Shown: one piece after another, positions 1 through 8,128 of the stretch
Position numbering within the stretch: position 1 is the first letter of the stretch
Layout: every line of letters begins with the position of its first letter
Origin: JAJCZB01 sp964350195
Lineage (GTDB): Bacteria > Babelota > Babeliae > Babelales > Vermiphilaceae
Assembly: GCA_964350195.1 (NCBI GenBank)
Contig: CAYGJB010000009.1
Coordinates: 1-41,155 of the forward strand
Reading direction: 5' to 3'
Length of the DNA: 41,155 bases
Position numbers and translations under genes: made by a program
Notes under the pieces: generated by a model
Database searches by the model: none
What the model was told of the DNA's origin: nothing
Seen by the model: the letters and a program-made list of their open reading frames with translations, nothing else

Positions 1-129
1 TTTATACGATGATTTCAAACTTTTTTCAATCTAATTAATTTCCTGATTCAACTAAATCATTCAAAATTAACGAGGCTTTCTCCTTTTCTTTAGAGGCTTT
101 TCAAATTATTCGAATTTTGGGATAGGTTC
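1..129 (-). mobile_element. End of an IS5-like element, running off the left edge
   Basis: Read on the minus strand from 129, this begins with the inverted repeat gaacctatcccaaaattc. About 75 bases closely match the left end of the element at 4491, including the gaaagcctcg stretch. Similarity stops near position 55, and bases 1-54 resemble nothing else I can see here. The flanking bases 130-132 are TAA, the same trinucleotide that brackets the 4491 copy. It is either a solo or decayed end or the start of a diverged copy continuing to the left. No transposase reading frame is visible in the part present: the position matching the start region runs quickly into a stop. Confidence 0.65.
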
Positions 130-133
130 TAAG

Positions 134-1201
134 TTAACTTTCATTGCAAATATAACCTAACAATCTTTTAGAGGGAAAAGGAGAAGTGGGGTTATTGCTA
201 CTTTGATACGATAATTTTTTAGTTGGGTAGGAGCTATACTTATGTAATTGTTTGGAGGCAATATGCAGTGTGTTAATTCTATATTTATATGATTGAACAC
301 GGATAAAAGGAATTTTTCTATTCAAGCTATCTAATTCCCATTCGATTCTGCCATACCAATTAGGATGAAAATAGGCCTGATTAAAGGTCCATTTATTAGT
401 TTCTAAATAGGTTCCTATTCCATCATTATCGAATATAGAATCCCATTGTTCTGTGTTATTCCAATACTTCCAAGGTGTAGATGAAACTTCATTTCTTAAA
501 TTAGATACAATATTTCGACGAATTACGTCCTTTGATAGAGTTGGCAAATGATCAACTTCCTGAGATGTGTGATTTTTATATGAAGCAAGCAAATACATAT
601 CACTCTCCGGGCATTGACAGTCGATCGCTTGAGGAATCCATTGAATAAACCTTTTTATTGCCTCAGCATTGGCAAAATAAGTAAAAGAAACACTAGCGAG
701 ATAATCATTTTGAAAAGGGGAGGCAATTTTTGTTTCCTTTTCAAAGAAGATATTGAGGTAGTTTGTAAGATTTACATATAACATTACATCGCATTCAATT
801 TGAAAAAGATTGTGTAATTGATATTGGTCCATTGCTTCTGCTATATAAAAGAAGCGTTCAGTAGTATATTTCCAATAGCCCTGTAGATTTCTTTTTTTGC
901 AAATATCGTCAAATAATACATGGGGTTTGCTTTTTTCTAATTCATCACAATTAATTACAGTAACATTATGTTTTTGTATCGAATTCAAAATTGAAGGACT
1001 TTTTCTTATAGACTCAGAATTAGTAAGTAGGATAATTGGGCAGATTGTATTGAATAGCCTAGCATTTGCAATGCTTACATCTAAGTAAGATGGTAATGTA
1101 TTATTACCTATATAAAAAAAGATGAGACAATATCGTTCGTCACTAGCTTGGCTCAGTGCAAAAGTATATATAAGGAATGTAAAAAATAATAATTTCTTCA
1201 T
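134..1201 (-). CDS. Putative exported or anchored glycosyltransferase
   Basis: The protein has 355 residues. Residues 1-19 form a signal peptide (KKLLFFTFLIYTFALSQA), then mixed alpha/beta sequence. The motif ECDVM at 136-140, after a hydrophobic beta-like stretch and followed by LY, resembles the DxD-type metal/nucleotide-sugar site of GT-A glycosyltransferases. The region around 109-125 (YWKYTTERFFYI) fits a substrate-proximal helix. I do not recognise a named family, so the function is inferred from this motif and from the neighbourhood, where an FkbM methyltransferase lies 14 bases upstream in the same direction and a GT2 enzyme and nucleotide-sugar genes follow within 6 kb. The stop codon lies directly against the IS end at 129, so the 3' end may have been reshaped by that insertion, although the reading frame looks complete. 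Confidence 0.5.
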   Translation of the reverse strand: MKKLLFFTFLIYTFALSQASDERYCLIFFYIGNNTLPSYLDVSIANARLFNTICPIILLTNSESIRKSPSILNSIQKHNVTVINCDELEKSKPHVLFDDICKKRNLQGYWKYTTERFFYIAEAMDQYQLHNLFQIECDVMLYVNLTNYLNIFFEKETKIASPFQNDYLASVSFTYFANAEAIKRFIQWIPQAIDCQCPESDMYLLASYKNHTSQEVDHLPTLSKDVIRRNIVSNLRNEVSSTPWKYWNNTEQWDSIFDNDGIGTYLETNKWTFNQAYFHPNWYGRIEWELDSLNRKIPFIRVQSYKYRINTLHIASKQLHKYSSYPTKKLSYQSSNNPTSPFPSKRLLGYICNES

Positions 1202-1215
1202 ATATTTTTCCTATT

Positions 1216-1923
1216 TTAGTTTCGTATATAGACTCCGGTTGCTTGTCCTTGGCTAGATCCCCAAATAGCAATTAAAGAAAATTCATTTTTTAATAGAAAA
1301 GAATGTATATCATCGAATTGGGTCATGCCGATTCGGTATTCTTTAAAATTAAGTTCACAGGAAATTGCTTTGACTGTTTTTAATATGGAAGGAGCAGAAT
1401 TTAGCATAGATAGTTCTGCTCCTTCCATATCAAGCCACATATAATCAATTTTTTTTATAGTATATTCCACTGTCCATTCATCTAGGTTCTTGCATAATAC
1501 CTCTATTTTTTGATCGTTATAATCAAGGCCATCAGAAAGATGGTTGTCTGCTAGCATAGACGATGCCCCATTCCACTTTTGGCTGATATAAAAATTATAT
1601 GTGCCCGTTTTAGCAGTAAGGCCAAAAGGGAAAATATGAATGTTGGGAAATGGTGCAGTGTGTCTTTTTAAGATTTCAAAATACTCGGGGCATGGTTCGA
1701 AAGCATAAACAGAAGCTTGAGGCCATTTTTTAATGAATATTACCGTATCTTCTCCATGATGAGCTCCTGCTTCAAGTATAATAGGGTTTGATGGTAAATA
1801 GTTTGCAACAATATTTAATTCCATTCCGTGATGTCCCTTGATCCATGGAAGTGCCTTATGGTCAATCGATAATATATTTGTGCAAAAATTTAAGAGAGTA
1901 AATAGTAGATAAGTCCAAATCAT
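1216..1923 (-). CDS. FkbM-family SAM-dependent methyltransferase with signal peptide
   Basis: FkbM-family enzymes are class I methyltransferases, often O-methylating sugars or lipids. The 235-residue product shows SAM motif I as EAGAHHGEDT (51-60), the acidic ribose-binding position in YAFEPCPEYFE (E76), and the family hallmark WLDMEGAE (163-170). A hydrophobic leader occupies residues 1-19 (MIWTYLLFTLLNFCTNILS), which typical cytosolic FkbM proteins lack. It ends 14 bases before the glycosyltransferase at 134-1201 and is probably cotranscribed with it, which suggests methylation of a glycan. Family assignment is firm; the substrate is unknown. Where the enzyme would meet SAM if fully exported is unclear, so it may instead be anchored with its catalytic domain in the cytoplasm. 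Confidence 0.85.
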   Translation of the reverse strand: MIWTYLLFTLLNFCTNILSIDHKALPWIKGHHGMELNIVANYLPSNPIILEAGAHHGEDTVIFIKKWPQASVYAFEPCPEYFEILKRHTAPFPNIHIFPFGLTAKTGTYNFYISQKWNGASSMLADNHLSDGLDYNDQKIEVLCKNLDEWTVEYTIKKIDYMWLDMEGAELSMLNSAPSILKTVKAISCELNFKEYRIGMTQFDDIHSFLLKNEFSLIAIWGSSQGQATGVYIRN

Positions 1924-2176
1924 GTGCTTTCTCCTTGATATCTATATTAAGATTACAAATTTGATTTTGGAAAATATCTCAATACTTTTGCAAGGATAGG
2001 GAAGCAAAAGTTATTTTGAAGGTAAATTGCTACTATTATAGCCCTTCTTTATTAAAACTTCGGCAGACAGGCTCAGACGTTGCTTTCAGTTTTGGTGGAC
2101 AGGCGTCACTAAATTTACAAAATTAAATTCATTTATACCCTTGATACAAACTATAAATTGTGGGAAAACGGTCTTT

Positions 2177-2791
2177 ATGAATACTAATCAATTTCCTTTA
2201 CTTTCAATAGAGGAGCAATCTATTCTTCAAGCTGCATTGCATTATATGAAGATGGCTGAATTGAGAAAAGCATCTCAAACGATTGGTTTATACAATAAAG
2301 AAAAAAAAGCCCACTTAATAAATTTGATACTTACATATATTAAGAGCGGTAAGATTATTACAATTCCAAAAATACCAGCTCAGTCTAGGGCAAAAAGTCA
2401 AGCCATACAGCCATTAGCCACTTCAAGTCTGATGCTTTATGGGGGATATAAAAATGATCGAAAGACTAGAGATTTTTTTAAAAAATTAATTGGGCCACAC
2501 TTTCATTTTACTGCCTATGGCATTGATTGGTTGAATGAGAGATGGTTACAAGGCAAACCTCCTACCTATCAAGAGTTTGCAGTTTTTTGGGTGAAAGAAT
2601 CAGCGCAGCGTAAAAAAGAAAAATCAAAGCCAAAAGATGAATGGATGTTTATTAGGTTTATGCAGAAGATGGAAAAAATAGAGCCGGATGCTTCAAAAAA
2701 AGATATTTTTCATGCATGGAAGCAACTGCAAGCACAAAAAAAAGATAAGGGCTTTCAATTGCTAGAAAAAGCCTCAAAAGTTCTAAAATAG
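2177..2791 (+). CDS. SAP-like / DUF6434-type protein
   Basis: A TTG start at 2141 is possible, but I prefer the ATG at 2177 (204 residues), which begins MNTNQFPLLSIEEQS; both have weak ribosome sites. The N-terminal third (RKASQTIGLYNKEKKAHLINLILTYI) has the helix-extended loop-helix pattern of SAP domains, which usually bind DNA. The centre and C-terminus (TRDFFKKLIGPHFHFT, then WLNERW and a helical WKQLQAQKK end) match the architecture of DUF6434 proteins as I remember them. The role of that family is not established; a nucleic-acid-binding function is inference. No signal peptide. The gene stands alone between unusual spacers and has a GC-rich palindromic patch directly downstream. Confidence 0.55.
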   Translation: MNTNQFPLLSIEEQSILQAALHYMKMAELRKASQTIGLYNKEKKAHLINLILTYIKSGKIITIPKIPAQSRAKSQAIQPLATSSLMLYGGYKNDRKTRDFFKKLIGPHFHFTAYGIDWLNERWLQGKPPTYQEFAVFWVKESAQRKKEKSKPKDEWMFIRFMQKMEKIEPDASKKDIFHAWKQLQAQKKDKGFQLLEKASKVLK

Positions 2792-3278
2792 TTGGCTGTC
2801 GTGCTCGGCATAGCCTTGGCGACGCCAGGGTGGGACACCAATTTACGCTTATCCGGGCCTTCTGGCTCGGCGAGCTACGTCTGGCTAGCGCCAATAGAAA
2901 CAATGACTTTAAATGTTACATGTTAATTGTGCAGGCTGACCAGCCCGATAAGTAAGAAATAATCAGTTAAACAAAATTTCATCAAATCAAACGACGAAGT
3001 CCGACACAGCCGAAGGCGACAACGGGCCCACAAGCAAGTAACCTGGTTTATTCCCCATACCTCTTAAGTTCAATCGTCATGTAGTATGTTTATGTCATAA
3101 AATCAATAAACACGCCTGAAGTATTCTATGTTGATGTTTGGTGGTTGGCTTTGAAAAATGACCACAGCCACTCATGCTTTTATAGCAGTGTATCTACTCA
3201 TTAAAAATTGGTAACATGCGGACTGAAATTGGCTATAGAAATTATAAGGGTGTCTACTCATACTGAGAAAGGTTGTGA
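2792..3278. repeat. 487-base spacer with a GC-rich palindromic, REP-like element
   Basis: No gene is visible. About 2793-2895 is much richer in G and C than its surroundings and full of dyads: ttggcgacgccag near 2815 pairs imperfectly with ctggctagcgccaa near 2881, and inside lie ggtg-gga-cacc and cgggcc-ttct-ggctcg hairpins. The core acgcttatccgggcc resembles REP-type palindromes of gammaproteobacteria. A second, shorter GC-rich stretch lies at about 2992-3050. The last 90 bases contain two similar copies of gt(a/g)tctactcat near 3187 and 3248, just upstream of yaiI; their role is unknown. Confidence 0.4.
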
Positions 3279-3731
3279 ATGTTAAACATCTACGTAGACG
3301 CAGATGCTTGTCCTGTAAAGGAAGAAATTTGTCGGGTTGCTATGCGGCATAATCTGCAGGTTTACTTAGTAAGCAATAGTCGCCTTAATATGATAGTTGA
3401 TAAAAACGTGCACAAAATACAGGTTGAGTCTGATCTAGATGCTGCAGATAATTGGATTGAAGAACATATAGAGACTGGTGACATTGTGGTTACCCTCGAT
3501 ATATTATTGGCAGATCGGTGCTTGAAAAAGCTTGTAAACGTTCTGAGCCCAACGGGTAGAATTTTTAATAATGATACGATAGGTGTTGCAAAAGCAATGC
3601 GTGATTTACGTGCTCACTTACGTGAAACAAGCGTAGCTTCAAGTTATAACGCCACTTTTTCAAAGCAGGATAGTTCTCGTTTTTTACAGTCCTTGGAAGA
3701 GATGGTTCAGACAATAAAAAGACGTTTTTAG
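3279..3731 (+). CDS. yaiI: UPF0178 (YaiI/YqxD) family protein
   Basis: The 150-residue product is full length for the YaiI/YqxD family (DUF188). It has the family opening IYVDADACPVKEEI (4-17), the VSNSR segment near 31-35, the DIVVTLDILLADRCL segment, and the conserved end DLRAHLRE...F...DSSRFLQSLEEM. The fold is PIN-like with conserved aspartates, but no function has been firmly shown. It stands as a single gene with no obvious operon partner. The ATG is preceded by gagaaaggttgtga, a weak ribosome site. No signal peptide. Confidence 0.92.
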   Translation: MLNIYVDADACPVKEEICRVAMRHNLQVYLVSNSRLNMIVDKNVHKIQVESDLDAADNWIEEHIETGDIVVTLDILLADRCLKKLVNVLSPTGRIFNNDTIGVAKAMRDLRAHLRETSVASSYNATFSKQDSSRFLQSLEEMVQTIKRRF

Positions 3732-3970
3732 ACATCAAAAAGTAATGTTTCAATTTCGCGTATAAATTTAGTGAGTAATATTAGCTGTTTCTTATCGAAC
3801 TTATCATAGTAGAGCCGATTCTCATCACTAAACACTATGCCAAAAATGAATTACTCGGTTCTGTGAACAAATTTTAAAAAAGGTCTAAAAAAAGATAAGC
3901 TTCCTTCGTGAATTAAAGTAACAAGTGCAATTTTTTCGAACTCACGTAAGTATAAAATGTCAGCTATGAT

Positions 3971-4471
3971 CTAATCCATATCAAGATCTAACTGATAACG
4001 TTTATTGTACTTTTGTAAAGCGATTTTTTTTTCTCGTAAACTAGAGCGATTCATTCCAGGTTTAAATACAGAATTGCTACTTGATTTTAAGATTGACAAG
4101 AGAGTCTTGTTATCTACTAAATCATAAAGTGGATGGCCTCTTCCAGCAGCTAAATCTAAAGCTGTGCGATCATCACAATTTTCAATATGTGGGCAAGCGC
4201 CTTCCTCAATAAGAAATTGGCAAACTTTTGGTTTGTTGCTTAAAACTGCATAGTGCACTGATGTAAAGCCTCCCCCAAGATCATAATTTAAATTAACGCC
4301 TTTCATTAATAATTCTCTTATTTTTAAGATAATATTTTCTTCTGAATCACTATAAGAATTGATAGTACTATACATCTGGTTTGCAAGTGCATAACCATTT
4401 TTTTCATTTTGCATTGCTATGCAATTTTCTGATATCAAACCAATGATTAAAAACAGTATATATTTCTTCAT
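3971..4471 (-). CDS. Secreted ankyrin-repeat protein
   Basis: A 166-residue protein beginning with a cleavable-looking signal peptide (MKKYILFLIIGLISENCIA). Two ankyrin-type repeats follow: about 67-97 (GGGFTSVHYAVLSNKPKVCQ.LIEEGACPH) and about 99-125 (DDRTALDLAAGRGH), with a partial repeat possible before them. Ankyrin repeats bind proteins, and in intracellular bacteria exported ones are often host-directed; the host role here is inference. The C-terminus is basic and lysine-rich. The gene lies about 20 bases from the IS-derived element at 4491, which sits just upstream of its start and may have altered or supplied its promoter. Confidence 0.75.
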   Translation of the reverse strand: MKKYILFLIIGLISENCIAMQNEKNGYALANQMYSTINSYSDSEENIILKIRELLMKGVNLNYDLGGGFTSVHYAVLSNKPKVCQFLIEEGACPHIENCDDRTALDLAAGRGHPLYDLVDNKTLLSILKSSSNSVFKPGMNRSSLREKKIALQKYNKRYQLDLDMD

Positions 4472-4490
4472 AAAATCCTTATTATATTAA

Positions 4491-5024
4491 GAACCTATCC
4501 CAAAATTCAAATAATTTGAAAAGCCTCTAAAAAAAAGAAGAAAGCCTCGTTATTTTTGAATGATTTCGCAAAAAATTAGTTCAAAAAAAGAGGCTTTCAT
4601 GAAGCAATTTTACATGACTAAAAGATTTTGGAAAGAAGTAAAACACGCGATTCCAAGAAAAAAGAGCTCGAGAAGGCCAAGAAAAGGAGCAAAAAAGATT
4701 ATGAAAGCGCTCTTTTACATTGTTCAAACGGGTATTCAATGGAAAGCTCTTTCTCAGGACTTCAAAGTATCAGCAAGTACCGTTTATAAACAATTTCAAA
4801 AGTGGATTCAAGATGCAGTTTTTCAAAAAACAAGCGCCAATCGAAGAGTGTCGAAAAAATGCGAGCAAGACATCGATGGATTATTGAAAAAACCCATGGT
4901 CATCTGAACAAATGGCGCGGCATTTTTACTCGATGGAATAAAAAGGTTGAAAACTATGTAGCGACAATTCAAATTGCCGCTACATTCTACACTTTGAGGT
5001 ACTTATGAACTTTGAGATAGGTTT
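4491..5024 (+). mobile_element. Internally deleted IS5-like element (MITE-like), 534 bp
   Basis: Left end gaacctatcccaaaattca and right end (complement) aaacctatctcaaagttca form terminal inverted repeats. Both sides carry TAA (4488-4490 and 5025-5027), a 3-base target duplication of the TNA type known in some IS5 subgroups. The interior keeps only the first and last parts of a transposase gene. Matching ends occur at the two window edges. Immobile by itself, but it could be moved by an intact copy elsewhere. Confidence 0.8.
4599..5008 (+). pseudogene. Broken IS5-family (DUF4096-type) transposase
   Basis: The first part starts at ATG 4599 after an AAGAGG ribosome site. It encodes the helix-turn-helix head typical of IS5-type transposases (MTKRFWKEVKHAIPRKKSS, ALFYIVQTGIQWKALSQDF), with residues such as ASTVYKQFQKW. 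At about 4845 the frame changes to the C-terminal end of the family: RHRWIIEKTHGHLNKWRG, then RWNKKVENYVATIQIA and the stop at 5006. The E of the DDE triad may survive in WIIEKTH. The middle of the gene with the two catalytic aspartates is missing. The product cannot be active. Confidence 0.8.
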
Positions 5025-5160
5025 TAATATTGTTCTATCAATACCGGCTTTAAGTACAAACTTTTTTCGGAAAAATGCCCATATTCGATCTTGCTGAGCG
5101 AGGCAAAAAGGCGTAAGTCTATCTTATCGAATCAACCAAGCAATAGTAGGTCAAAGCTAT

Positions 5161-5895
5161 TTAGCTATAAGAATGTGATGACAAATGCATTCTGTAGAGA
5201 ATCAAAGGATGCGGCAAAAACATCGTATTCTTAAACATTTTATATGCCAAGATTGCATGCGCTTGATCCTCTATGGCGCTCCATTTTAAAACATCCCCAA
5301 TTTTGCGAAGAAAGCAAGGACTTCCTGTTGTTACATAATATCCGGAATTTATCAAAGCCTGACCTGAAGGAAATCTCAGCACATTGATGGTATCCATAGA
5401 AAAATGCGTAATATCTTCTCTTTTGGCTGTCCAACAATGAACGAGGTGATCAACTTCATAATTTTCAAAAAAATACTTAGTAATTTCTACTCGCTGCGGA
5501 TGTGGAATGTCATCTGCATCACTGAAAATAAGAATATCGCCAGAGGAATTGTCCATTGCGATTGTTCTATTATCCCCATCAATAATTACTTGATCATGGC
5601 GTAGTATTTTTAATTTAAAATCCCATTGACCTCTTTCAAGAAGATTTATGTGATGGGGATCTACTTGTTTGGCATCACAAAGAGATATAACGACTTCGTC
5701 TGGCCGCTTTGTTTGATTTTGGTAAGCTTCAAGCATTCCCGAAATCCAGAAAAAATGACGCGCTATGCAAGGCACAATAACAGAGGTGGTCATAGGACGT
5801 TTTTCGCTTTTCTCTACGAGATTCGCTATTCCACACAAAATAGATAGGTTGCTCAGCAATCCGAAAATGATCGCAATACGTTTATATATAAACAT
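5161..5895 (-). CDS. GT2-family glycosyltransferase with signal sequence
   Basis: I place the start at ATG 5895, directly after AAGAAGGAAAA, rather than the in-frame ATG at 5940 that overlaps the upstream gene. The 244-residue product has a hydrophobic N-terminus (6-25). A GT2 fold follows: VIVPCIARHFF (39-49), the DxD-type motif FSDADD (124-129), and a candidate ED catalytic pair (209-210, AIEDQ). GT2 enzymes transfer sugars from nucleotide donors to glycans or lipids. It lies 10 bases behind the 4,6-dehydratase and two genes behind the NRS/ER-like reductase, so it probably uses the deoxysugar those enzymes make; this is inference. A short protein for the family, with no C-terminal membrane helices. 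Confidence 0.8.
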   Translation of the reverse strand: MFIYKRIAIIFGLLSNLSILCGIANLVEKSEKRPMTTSVIVPCIARHFFWISGMLEAYQNQTKRPDEVVISLCDAKQVDPHHINLLERGQWDFKLKILRHDQVIIDGDNRTIAMDNSSGDILIFSDADDIPHPQRVEITKYFFENYEVDHLVHCWTAKREDITHFSMDTINVLRFPSGQALINSGYYVTTGSPCFLRKIGDVLKWSAIEDQAHAILAYKMFKNTMFLPHPLILYRMHLSSHSYS

Positions 5896-5905
5896 TTTTC
5901 CTTCT

Positions 5906-6964
5906 TTATTTATTCGTAAAATAGTTTCGTAATAATTCATTTAATTCAGTCCTAGAAATTGGGTTGTCGCCAGATGAGTATTCAGTAAATCCTGTTTTAT
6001 CAAAATCTTTATATCTGTTGCTTGTTGGGCGAAACGTAGTTGAAGGCATTATGACATACATATCTTCACATATGTATGTACGAGGAATTTCGGCATGATT
6101 AATCATTATCTCGTCTATCTTTTCTCCAGGACGAATACCCACAACTTTCACGGGGGTCACGTTATCTAATTGCGCTTGTAACACAGCTATAAGATCGATG
6201 ATTTTAGCCGATGGAAGCCGTGGCACAAAAATTTCGCCACCTTGGCCAAATAAAAGGGCTTTAAAAATTAATTCCACCGCCTGATCTTTGTTAATTAAAA
6301 ATCGAGTCATGGCAGAATCTGTCAAAGGAATAGGTTTATTTTCTTTAATTTTATTGCAAAAAAAAGGAATAATTGAGCCGGTACTTTCCAGCACATTCCC
6401 ATAGCGCACCGCTAGCAATCGTGTTGGAGAATCTTTAGCACAAAAATGAGCCACTATTTTTTCTGCTAAAAATTTTGATGCGCCATAAGCATTCACCGGC
6501 GAACAGGACTTATCAGTAGAAACGAGCAATGCATACCTAACGCCTGCCTCCTCTGCAGCTCTTATCACATTATAGCTGCCAATAACATTGGTCCGTATGA
6601 CCTCTACAACATTATGCTCGATCATATCAATGCGCTTTAATGCTGCAGCATGAATTACGATATCAATGCCCTTCATGGCACTTTTAAGCGAATCGTACTG
6701 ACGAACGTCCCCCAACACCCCAACGACTCGCCGATCTTTTAGTTCCTCTAAAAAATTAAAATGCTTCACCTCATCCCGACTAAATATCACTATTTTTGCA
6801 GGATCATATTTTAAGATTTCTCTCGTGAGGGCTCTTCCAAGAAAACCAGCCCCCCCAGTTATGAGTATTGATTTGTTATCGAATAAATGTCTAAACCGAT
6901 CAGATCCATGCAATAAACAGGTAATAAAAATTGCACTGCATATAATGCCCCTTTTAAGTCCCAT
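5906..6964 (-). CDS. PseB/CapD-type UDP-HexNAc 4,6-dehydratase with N-terminal leader
   Basis: An extended short-chain dehydrogenase (Polysacc_synt_2 type), which in PseB and CapD removes water from UDP-GlcNAc to give a 4-keto-6-deoxy sugar. Of 352 residues, 36-43 are the NAD-binding TGGAGFLG, 104-109 IHAAAL, 149-152 STDK, and Y160-x3-K164 the active-site pair. GIRPGEKIDE lies near the C-terminal substrate region. PseB normally begins right at the first beta strand (around residue 29 here). Residues 1-20 are an added hydrophobic stretch (RGIICSAIFITCLLHG) that looks like a signal peptide or anchor. Next in an apparent operon after the reductase (1-base gap) and before the GT2 gene. Exact substrate (UDP-GlcNAc or UDP-Glc) cannot be told from sequence alone. 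Confidence 0.85.
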   Translation of the reverse strand: MGLKRGIICSAIFITCLLHGSDRFRHLFDNKSILITGGAGFLGRALTREILKYDPAKIVIFSRDEVKHFNFLEELKDRRVVGVLGDVRQYDSLKSAMKGIDIVIHAAALKRIDMIEHNVVEVIRTNVIGSYNVIRAAEEAGVRYALLVSTDKSCSPVNAYGASKFLAEKIVAHFCAKDSPTRLLAVRYGNVLESTGSIIPFFCNKIKENKPIPLTDSAMTRFLINKDQAVELIFKALLFGQGGEIFVPRLPSAKIIDLIAVLQAQLDNVTPVKVVGIRPGEKIDEIMINHAEIPRTYICEDMYVIMPSTTFRPTSNRYKDFDKTGFTEYSSGDNPISRTELNELLRNYFTNK

Positions 6965-6965
6965 G

Positions 6966-7913
6966 CTAGCCTCCTTTTTCTACACGTTTTTGGTCTATTC
7001 CTAATGCTATCTTTTTAAATACCCCAATAATTGATTCTTTAATCGATTTTAAATGTGGAAATTCTACACACAGTTTGGAAGCATCTAGCTGACAATTTGA
7101 ACGAGGAATTTTCAAAAGATTATTTTGTTCTTCTTCGGTAAAGTTTTCATACGTAAAATAAGGGTTTATGTACTGCTTATAGAGCTCCAATATTTCGTTG
7201 TGTGATACTACCCCTGGATTCACAAAATTATAGGTGCCAGTAAGCTTTCGCTCAGCCATTTCAGGAATCAAAGGAAGCAAGTCAGAAAGAATACTCATAG
7301 AATTGGGAATATTAATAATCTTTTCATAGCCGATAATTTTAGTGACAAAGCTTTTTGAATGCAAATCATCTGATATGGGCATTCGCAACCGCAAATGCAA
7401 AACATTGGGATAGTTATTAAGAAGATCATCAAGCATGCATTTTACATGCGAATAAAAAGAACCTTTAAAGTTGGTAGGCTCTTCTTCGGTAAACCCAATA
7501 CCGCTTCCCATTGGGTGACGCTCATCATATTGATATACACATCCTGTGCCCAGGTGTATAAAATGCTTTTGATATTGCAAACAAACATCGGCTGCATTTA
7601 AAACCCCTACAAGATTGGCTCGGACCGTTTCGACTCTATGATCTTCGCACCAATTTACATTAGGCTTTCCCGTAATACCAGCTGCATTAAATACATAATC
7701 TGGATTATGATCGAGAATAACTTTTTCTAAGGAATTGCGATCTTGCAACAAAACTTGCACGGGTATAACTTCGTGCCCAGCCTCTTTAAGAACTCGAACA
7801 ACCTTTTGGCCTATCCATCCCCTTTCGCCCCCAAACACTACTACTTTAAGACCCGCATTAAGTGGTGTAACTACAACTACAAACAATTGTATGATAAATA
7901 GATATCTCCGCAT
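6966..7913 (-). CDS. NRS/ER-like (UER1-type) nucleotide-sugar epimerase/reductase with signal peptide
   Basis: An RmlD-related enzyme, but closest in my memory to the eukaryotic 3,5-epimerase/4-reductase domain that finishes UDP-L-rhamnose synthesis (plant UER1/RHM C-terminus; also mimivirus L780). Shared blocks are GERGWIG (29-35), NAAGITGKPNVNWCE (76-90), GTGCVYQYD (122-130), GSGIGFTEEE (136-145), GSFYSHVK with Y154/K158, and NFVNPGVVSHNEILE. The ATG at 7913 follows aagggagaaggg; a TTG at 7916 is also possible. Residues 1-20 (MRRYLFIIQLFVVVVTPLNA) form a classical signal peptide absent from the homologues. First gene of the group with the 4,6-dehydratase and GT2. Reaction inferred: epimerise and reduce a UDP-4-keto-6-deoxyhexose to an L-sugar. 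Confidence 0.85.
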   Translation of the reverse strand: MRRYLFIIQLFVVVVTPLNAGLKVVVFGGERGWIGQKVVRVLKEAGHEVIPVQVLLQDRNSLEKVILDHNPDYVFNAAGITGKPNVNWCEDHRVETVRANLVGVLNAADVCLQYQKHFIHLGTGCVYQYDERHPMGSGIGFTEEEPTNFKGSFYSHVKCMLDDLLNNYPNVLHLRLRMPISDDLHSKSFVTKIIGYEKIINIPNSMSILSDLLPLIPEMAERKLTGTYNFVNPGVVSHNEILELYKQYINPYFTYENFTEEEQNNLLKIPRSNCQLDASKLCVEFPHLKSIKESIIGVFKKIALGIDQKRVEKGG

Positions 7914-8128
7914 CAACCCTTCTCCCTTAGGTAGTGGACCTCTAGTGCGTAAAAGTTATCATATATCTTTTTTTATACGCAACAAAACAAACCGCCATGG
8001 CCCAAAACATTAAAAAACTGCTCATCATCAAAAAAAAATCAAAAAACTTAATCCCGCAAAAAAGCAGAAGAGCTTCTGAGCACTCCTTCATAAAAGCCAG
8101 AATTTTCTGAGCAGAGAAGCTCGACTTA

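Noticed and set aside
40..54. A 14-base match (tcctgattcaacta) between the left edge and the complement near 9284-9298
   Set aside because: Expected by chance in 41 kb of AT-rich DNA; the flanks do not match.
2793..2895. Possible tRNA in the GC-rich patch
   Set aside because: No T-loop (GGTTCGAAT-type) or anticodon arm in cloverleaf spacing; hairpins do not form a tRNA.
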